This document shows positions 6,131 through 8,619 of a DNA stretch of 8,619 nt, one piece after another. How positions within the stretch are numbered: the first letter of the stretch is position 1; each line of letters starts with the position of its first letter. Under the pieces are notes generated by a model. The model did no database searches. It had not been told where the DNA came from and saw only the letters and a list, made by a program, of their open reading frames with translations. The position numbers and the translations under genes are program-made. Source of the DNA: Bacillota bacterium. GTDB taxonomy: Bacteria; Bacillota; Clostridia; Acetivibrionales; DTU013. Location of the stretch: assembly GCA_023399355.1 (NCBI GenBank), contig JAEWQC010000206.1:1-8619 (forward strand). The letters run 5' to 3'.

Positions 6131-7732
6131 TCACCCTACTGTTCCTTCAAGCATTGGTTCCCTTTTCCATGGAGGCGTCACGTATTTCCATGCAGGTGTG
6201 GTAATTCCCATCGCAATGTCTCTGGCAAAATTCGCCGCGCCTTTGAAGCCTGCATAGGGTCCGCTATAGTCATAAGAGTGAAGCTGTTTTGAAAAAATCC
6301 CCGCTTTATGGGCTACATATTTATCTTTGATTCCCGAACACAAGATATCAGGCTTTAAAATTCTCATGAATTCTTCTGTTTCATAATGGTTCAGATCGTC
6401 TACCACCACACTGCCGTTGGGCATTTCTTTGATCATGCCTGCATAGTAGTTGAGTGAGATTTCCTTCTGCAGCTTATCGTATTGTTCTTTCGTTAAAAAC
6501 ACTTTGTAATGATCCGGATCTTGCGTAATTTCCAGACTTTCAATGTTCTTGCTGTCTGCGTCTTCTTTGATGGAGGGAATCACTTCTCTTCCTTCATAAT
6601 CATCCCGGTGGGCGAATTCGTACCCTGCCAAAACGATTTCCATTCCTAAATCGTTTAATAAATGCTGGTAATGATGTGCTCTGGAACCACCTACAAACAG
6701 TGCTGCCTTTTTCCCCTTGAGGATTAATCTGTAGTGATCCATGACGGGACTGATTTCTTCAAATTCTTCCTCAATCACTCGCTCCGTCCTTGCTGTGATA
6801 TCCGGGTCATTAAAATACTTTGCAATATCCCGTAATGACTGCATCGTGCTGCTAACACCGATAAAGTTCACTTTAATCCAGTCCTGGCCATATTTGGTGC
6901 CCATCATTTCTCCGATGTAGTTGATGGAGCGGTGGCACTGGATGACATTCAGGGTTGCCTTGTGTGCGTATTTCAACTGTTCTGCCGTTCCGTCTCCCGT
7001 CATGACCGATACAATCTCATATCCGATCTGCTTGAGAAGTCTTTCCAGTTCCCATCCGTCACCACCGATATTGTACTCGCCGAGAATATTGAGGGAATAC
7101 TTGCCGACCGCTTTTTCACCGGTACCAATGATATGCTTGATCAAACCGTTATTTGCAATGTGGTGGCCGCCTGACTGGCTGACCCCTTTATACCCTTCGC
7201 AGCTAAAGGCCACGACCTTGATTCCGTATTCCTTTTCGGATTGTGTCGCAACTGCATGAATATCATCACCAATCAGACCAACCGGACAGGTGGAACAAAT
7301 AAACAGCGTCTTGGGTTTAAAAATTTCAACCGCTTCTTTGACTGCCTGCCTCAGCTTTTTCTCTCCTCCGAAAACGATATCTCCCTCCTGAAGGTCTGTA
7401 GAAAAGGAGTACTGCAACAGATTCAATTCGTCTTCTCTTGTTCTGCCCTTGTTCCTTCTGGTCCCCCAGGTGTAGAAACCGCAGCCGATCGGACCGTGGG
7501 TCAGCACCACCGCATCTCTTAACGGCCCCAGAACAACGCCTTTGCAACCGGCATAACAGCAGCCTCTGTTTGTAATAATCCCAGGAATGGTTCTTGAATT
7601 GGAGGCGATCGTCTGCGGATTTTCCAGTGAATCATCTTTAACAAATACATGTTCCTTCCTGTTTTTAAAAACCGCTGCCGGATAATTTTCCAGGGTCTTG
7701 CTTACTTTGTTTTTATTATTCGTACTGCTCAT
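6131..7732 (-). CDS. nifD: Nitrogenase molybdenum-iron protein alpha chain NifD
   Basis: The 533-residue NifD carries the FeMo-cofactor and half of the P-cluster. The P-cluster ligands are Cys58 (RGCCYAGC), Cys84 (GPIGCG) and Cys149 (STCPVGLIGDD). The cofactor ligands are Cys266 (IQCHRS) and His485 (QLHSYDYSGPYAG). Gln186 and His190 (GVSQSGGHH), Val66 and Arg92 correspond by alignment to Azotobacter Gln191, His195, Val70 and Arg96 around the substrate site. About 50 residues near 381-431, between FAHRDDY and KEMPNG, are absent from Azotobacter NifD but present in C. pasteurianum; the total length also fits that type. An extra cysteine (Cys59) follows the first P-cluster ligand. The ATG at 7732 has AGGAGG 5 bp upstream, overlapping the nifI2 stop, so translation of the two is probably coupled. 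Confidence 0.98.
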   Translation of the reverse strand: MSSTNNKNKVSKTLENYPAAVFKNRKEHVFVKDDSLENPQTIASNSRTIPGIITNRGCCYAGCKGVVLGPLRDAVVLTHGPIGCGFYTWGTRRNKGRTREDELNLLQYSFSTDLQEGDIVFGGEKKLRQAVKEAVEIFKPKTLFICSTCPVGLIGDDIHAVATQSEKEYGIKVVAFSCEGYKGVSQSGGHHIANNGLIKHIIGTGEKAVGKYSLNILGEYNIGGDGWELERLLKQIGYEIVSVMTGDGTAEQLKYAHKATLNVIQCHRSINYIGEMMGTKYGQDWIKVNFIGVSSTMQSLRDIAKYFNDPDITARTERVIEEEFEEISPVMDHYRLILKGKKAALFVGGSRAHHYQHLLNDLGMEIVLAGYEFAHRDDYEGREVIPSIKEDADSKNIESLEITQDPDHYKVFLTKEQYDKLQKEISLNYYAGMIKEMPNGSVVVDDLNHYETEEFMRILKPDILCSGIKDKYVAHKAGIFSKQLHSYDYSGPYAGFKGAANFARDIAMGITTPAWKYVTPPWKREPMLEGTVG

Positions 7733-7741
7733 AGCATCCTC

Positions 7742-8122
7742 CTATATCGCGTCTTCCCCTGATTCGGATGTCCTCACCCGAATTGCATCGCTCACGGGAA
7801 GAACAAATATTTTACCGTCGCCTGCATTTCCGGTCTGATTAACTTCTATCAAAATATCGACCACTTTTTTCACTTCATCATCTTTTACGATCATGGACAA
7901 CAATCTTTTTGGAATGAGTCTGTGGCCCTCTGAAAGCGATTCCGCAACCGGAGAGCTAAATTCCTGAGAATTCATCACGACATCAATGAGTTCATAATTC
8001 ACTTTTTTCTTGCCCTTGCCAAGAACTTTTCTGACGTTCAGAGAAGAGAAGCCAGCCACAGCCAAGGCTTCCTTTGTCTGGTTCATCTTGTTCATTCTGA
8101 TTACAGCCATTACTTCTTTCAT
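7742..8122 (-). CDS. nifI2: PII-family nitrogenase regulator NifI2
   Basis: The 126-residue PII-like protein has the family C-terminal signature GDGKIFVLPVSDAIRVRT (101-118) and the core strand LLSMIVKDDEV (74-84). The segment about 37-70, where PII proteins carry the T-loop, is longer than in NifI1 (GKGKKKVNYELIDVVM, then a stretch rich in Ser and Glu). This longer loop and the position just before nifD identify NifI2. In methanogens NifI1 and NifI2 form a complex that binds NifDK and shuts off nitrogenase after ammonium addition, relieved by 2-oxoglutarate; the same role is inferred here. GlnB's uridylylation motif (Tyr51 context) is not seen. The ATG at 8122 has GGAGG 7 bp upstream and follows nifI1 by 15 bp. 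Confidence 0.95.
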   Translation of the reverse strand: MKEVMAVIRMNKMNQTKEALAVAGFSSLNVRKVLGKGKKKVNYELIDVVMNSQEFSSPVAESLSEGHRLIPKRLLSMIVKDDEVKKVVDILIEVNQTGNAGDGKIFVLPVSDAIRVRTSESGEDAI

Positions 8123-8137
8123 TGGAAAACCTCCTTT

Positions 8138-8464
8138 TTACAGTTGATTTGAACCTGAACTGATGGTATAAGCTTCCTCAACCGGGCTTACAAAAATCTT
8201 TCCGTCTCCAAACGCACCATTTATCCCGGTCTTTGCATTTCGAATAATGATCTTGACCACATCATCCTTATCTTCATCTTTCACAACCATAATCAACATT
8301 TCTTTGGGTATTTCGTCGTAGAATACATCTCCTACCTTTACACCACGCTGCTTTCCGCGACCGCTGACATCCATCTTCGTTACTGCGGGGAATCCGGCGT
8401 CACTGAGTTCCGATAATACAATACCTACCTTTTCAGGTCTTATAATTGCTCTGATCATCAGCAT
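8138..8464 (-). CDS. nifI1: PII-family nitrogenase regulator NifI1
   Basis: The 108-residue PII-like protein has the N-terminal strand MIRAIIRPEKV, the T-loop region GRGKQRGVKVGDVFYDEIPK (36-54) that is typical of NifI1, and the signature GAFGDGKIFVSPVEEAY (83-99). It lies between nifH and nifI2, the usual place in clostridia and methanogens. Its expected role is to act with NifI2 as a sensor of 2-oxoglutarate and ATP/ADP that blocks NifH-NifDK interaction under nitrogen excess; this comes from studies of methanogen homologues, not from this sequence. The ATG at 8464 is chosen because AGGAGG lies 8 bp upstream. A second in-frame ATG two codons later is possible. Confidence 0.95.
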   Translation of the reverse strand: MLMIRAIIRPEKVGIVLSELSDAGFPAVTKMDVSGRGKQRGVKVGDVFYDEIPKEMLIMVVKDEDKDDVVKIIIRNAKTGINGAFGDGKIFVSPVEEAYTISSGSNQL

Positions 8465-8483
8465 ATGCTCATCCTCCTAATTT

Positions 8484-8529
8484 GATTTTTTAGATTTTTC
8501 ATTTTTTGATTTTTGATTTTTTGATTTTT
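8484..8529 (-). repeat. A-rich short tandem repeat in the nifH-nifI1 gap
   Basis: On the coding strand, AAAAATC and AAAAAATC units follow one another about six times with period 7-8 bp, with small variations (AAAAAATG, AAAAATCT). The tract ends about 10 bp before the nifI1 AGGAGG and fills much of the 116-bp gap. It should give an unstructured A-rich leader ahead of nifI1. No hairpin terminator is visible after the nifH stop in this gap. Confidence 0.8.
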
Positions 8530-8580
8530 ATTTACTCATTTTCTGATTCGATTTTCACATCAAGCACTTTTCCATTATCA

Positions 8581-8619
8581 TTAAATATCCATTAAGCCGT
8601 GTTCCATCAATATCTGCTC
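8581..8619 (-). CDS. nifH: 3' end of nifH, nitrogenase iron protein (partial)
   Basis: Only 12 codons and the TAA stop (8581-8583) are inside the window: EQILMEHGLMDI. This resembles the C-terminal tail of NifH proteins, which often end in a short acidic or hydrophobic motif of the form E-x-L-L/M-x-x-(F/H/Y)-G-(L/I)-M/L-D. The assignment rests mainly on position, because nifH normally precedes nifI1-nifI2-nifD in this operon type. The P-loop, the [4Fe-4S] cysteines and the start lie beyond the right edge. Confidence 0.75.
   Translation of the reverse strand, partial: EQILMEHGLMDI

Noticed and set aside
5689..6204. A plus-strand open frame across the nifK start and nifD end
   Set aside because: It crosses two conserved genes and their intergenic ribosome-binding site in antisense, with no plausible product.
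6131..7732. Alternative (vanadium or iron-only) nitrogenase
   Set aside because: There is no AnfG/VnfG gene between nifD and nifK, and the NifD and NifK sequences follow the clostridial Mo type; nifE and nifN-B are in the same operon.

Overview
The window holds most of a molybdenum-nitrogenase operon of the clostridial type. Every real gene lies on the minus strand, so transcription runs from the right edge to the left. In transcription order the genes are the 3' tip of nifH (8581-8619), nifI1, nifI2, nifD, nifK, nifE, a fused nifN-B gene, and a thioredoxin-like [2Fe-2S] ferredoxin gene that is cut by the left edge. The organism is most likely an anaerobic Firmicute of the class Clostridia. 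The evidence is the nifH-nifI1-nifI2-nifDK order, a NifD with the long insertion known from Clostridium pasteurianum, a NifK lacking the N-terminal extension of proteobacterial NifK, a NifN-NifB fusion, a ferredoxin closely resembling the C. pasteurianum [2Fe-2S] ferredoxin, and strong Shine-Dalgarno sites before each visible start. I cannot name the species.

The right part (about 6131-8619) encodes the catalytic core and its switch. NifH is the Fe protein. NifD and NifK form the MoFe protein with all P-cluster and FeMo-cofactor ligands present. NifI1 and NifI2 are PII-family proteins that in methanogens, and by inference here, inhibit the nitrogenase directly when fixed nitrogen is plentiful. 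No VnfG/AnfG-type gene lies between nifD and nifK, which fits a Mo enzyme. The left part (1-4616) encodes cofactor assembly. NifB, fused to the C-terminus of NifN, makes the iron-sulfur core of FeMo-co. NifE and the NifN moiety form the scaffold on which it matures. A C-terminal NifX-like domain on the same chain probably carries the cofactor. The ferredoxin is a plausible electron carrier for fixation or maturation.

The genes are tightly packed (gaps of 15, 9, 16 and 37 bp), except for nifH-nifI1 (116 bp), nifK-nifE (136 bp) and nifN-B-ferredoxin (73 bp). The nifK-nifE gap contains a long imperfect hairpin followed by a T tract. It separates the structural genes from the assembly genes and may reduce transcription of the latter. 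The nifH-nifI1 gap holds an A-rich repeat just ahead of the nifI1 ribosome-binding site.

I see no unknown enzyme system here: the genes are recognisable. The unusual material is in details. There is an 18-copy tripeptide repeat (9-bp units) in the linker joining NifN to NifB. There is also a duplicated 15-residue unit in a surface loop of NifE, a clear candidate attenuator between nifK and nifE, and a ferredoxin with the four cluster ligands but without the extra free cysteine of its best-known relative. nifV, molybdate transport genes, the operon promoter and most of nifH are not in the window.
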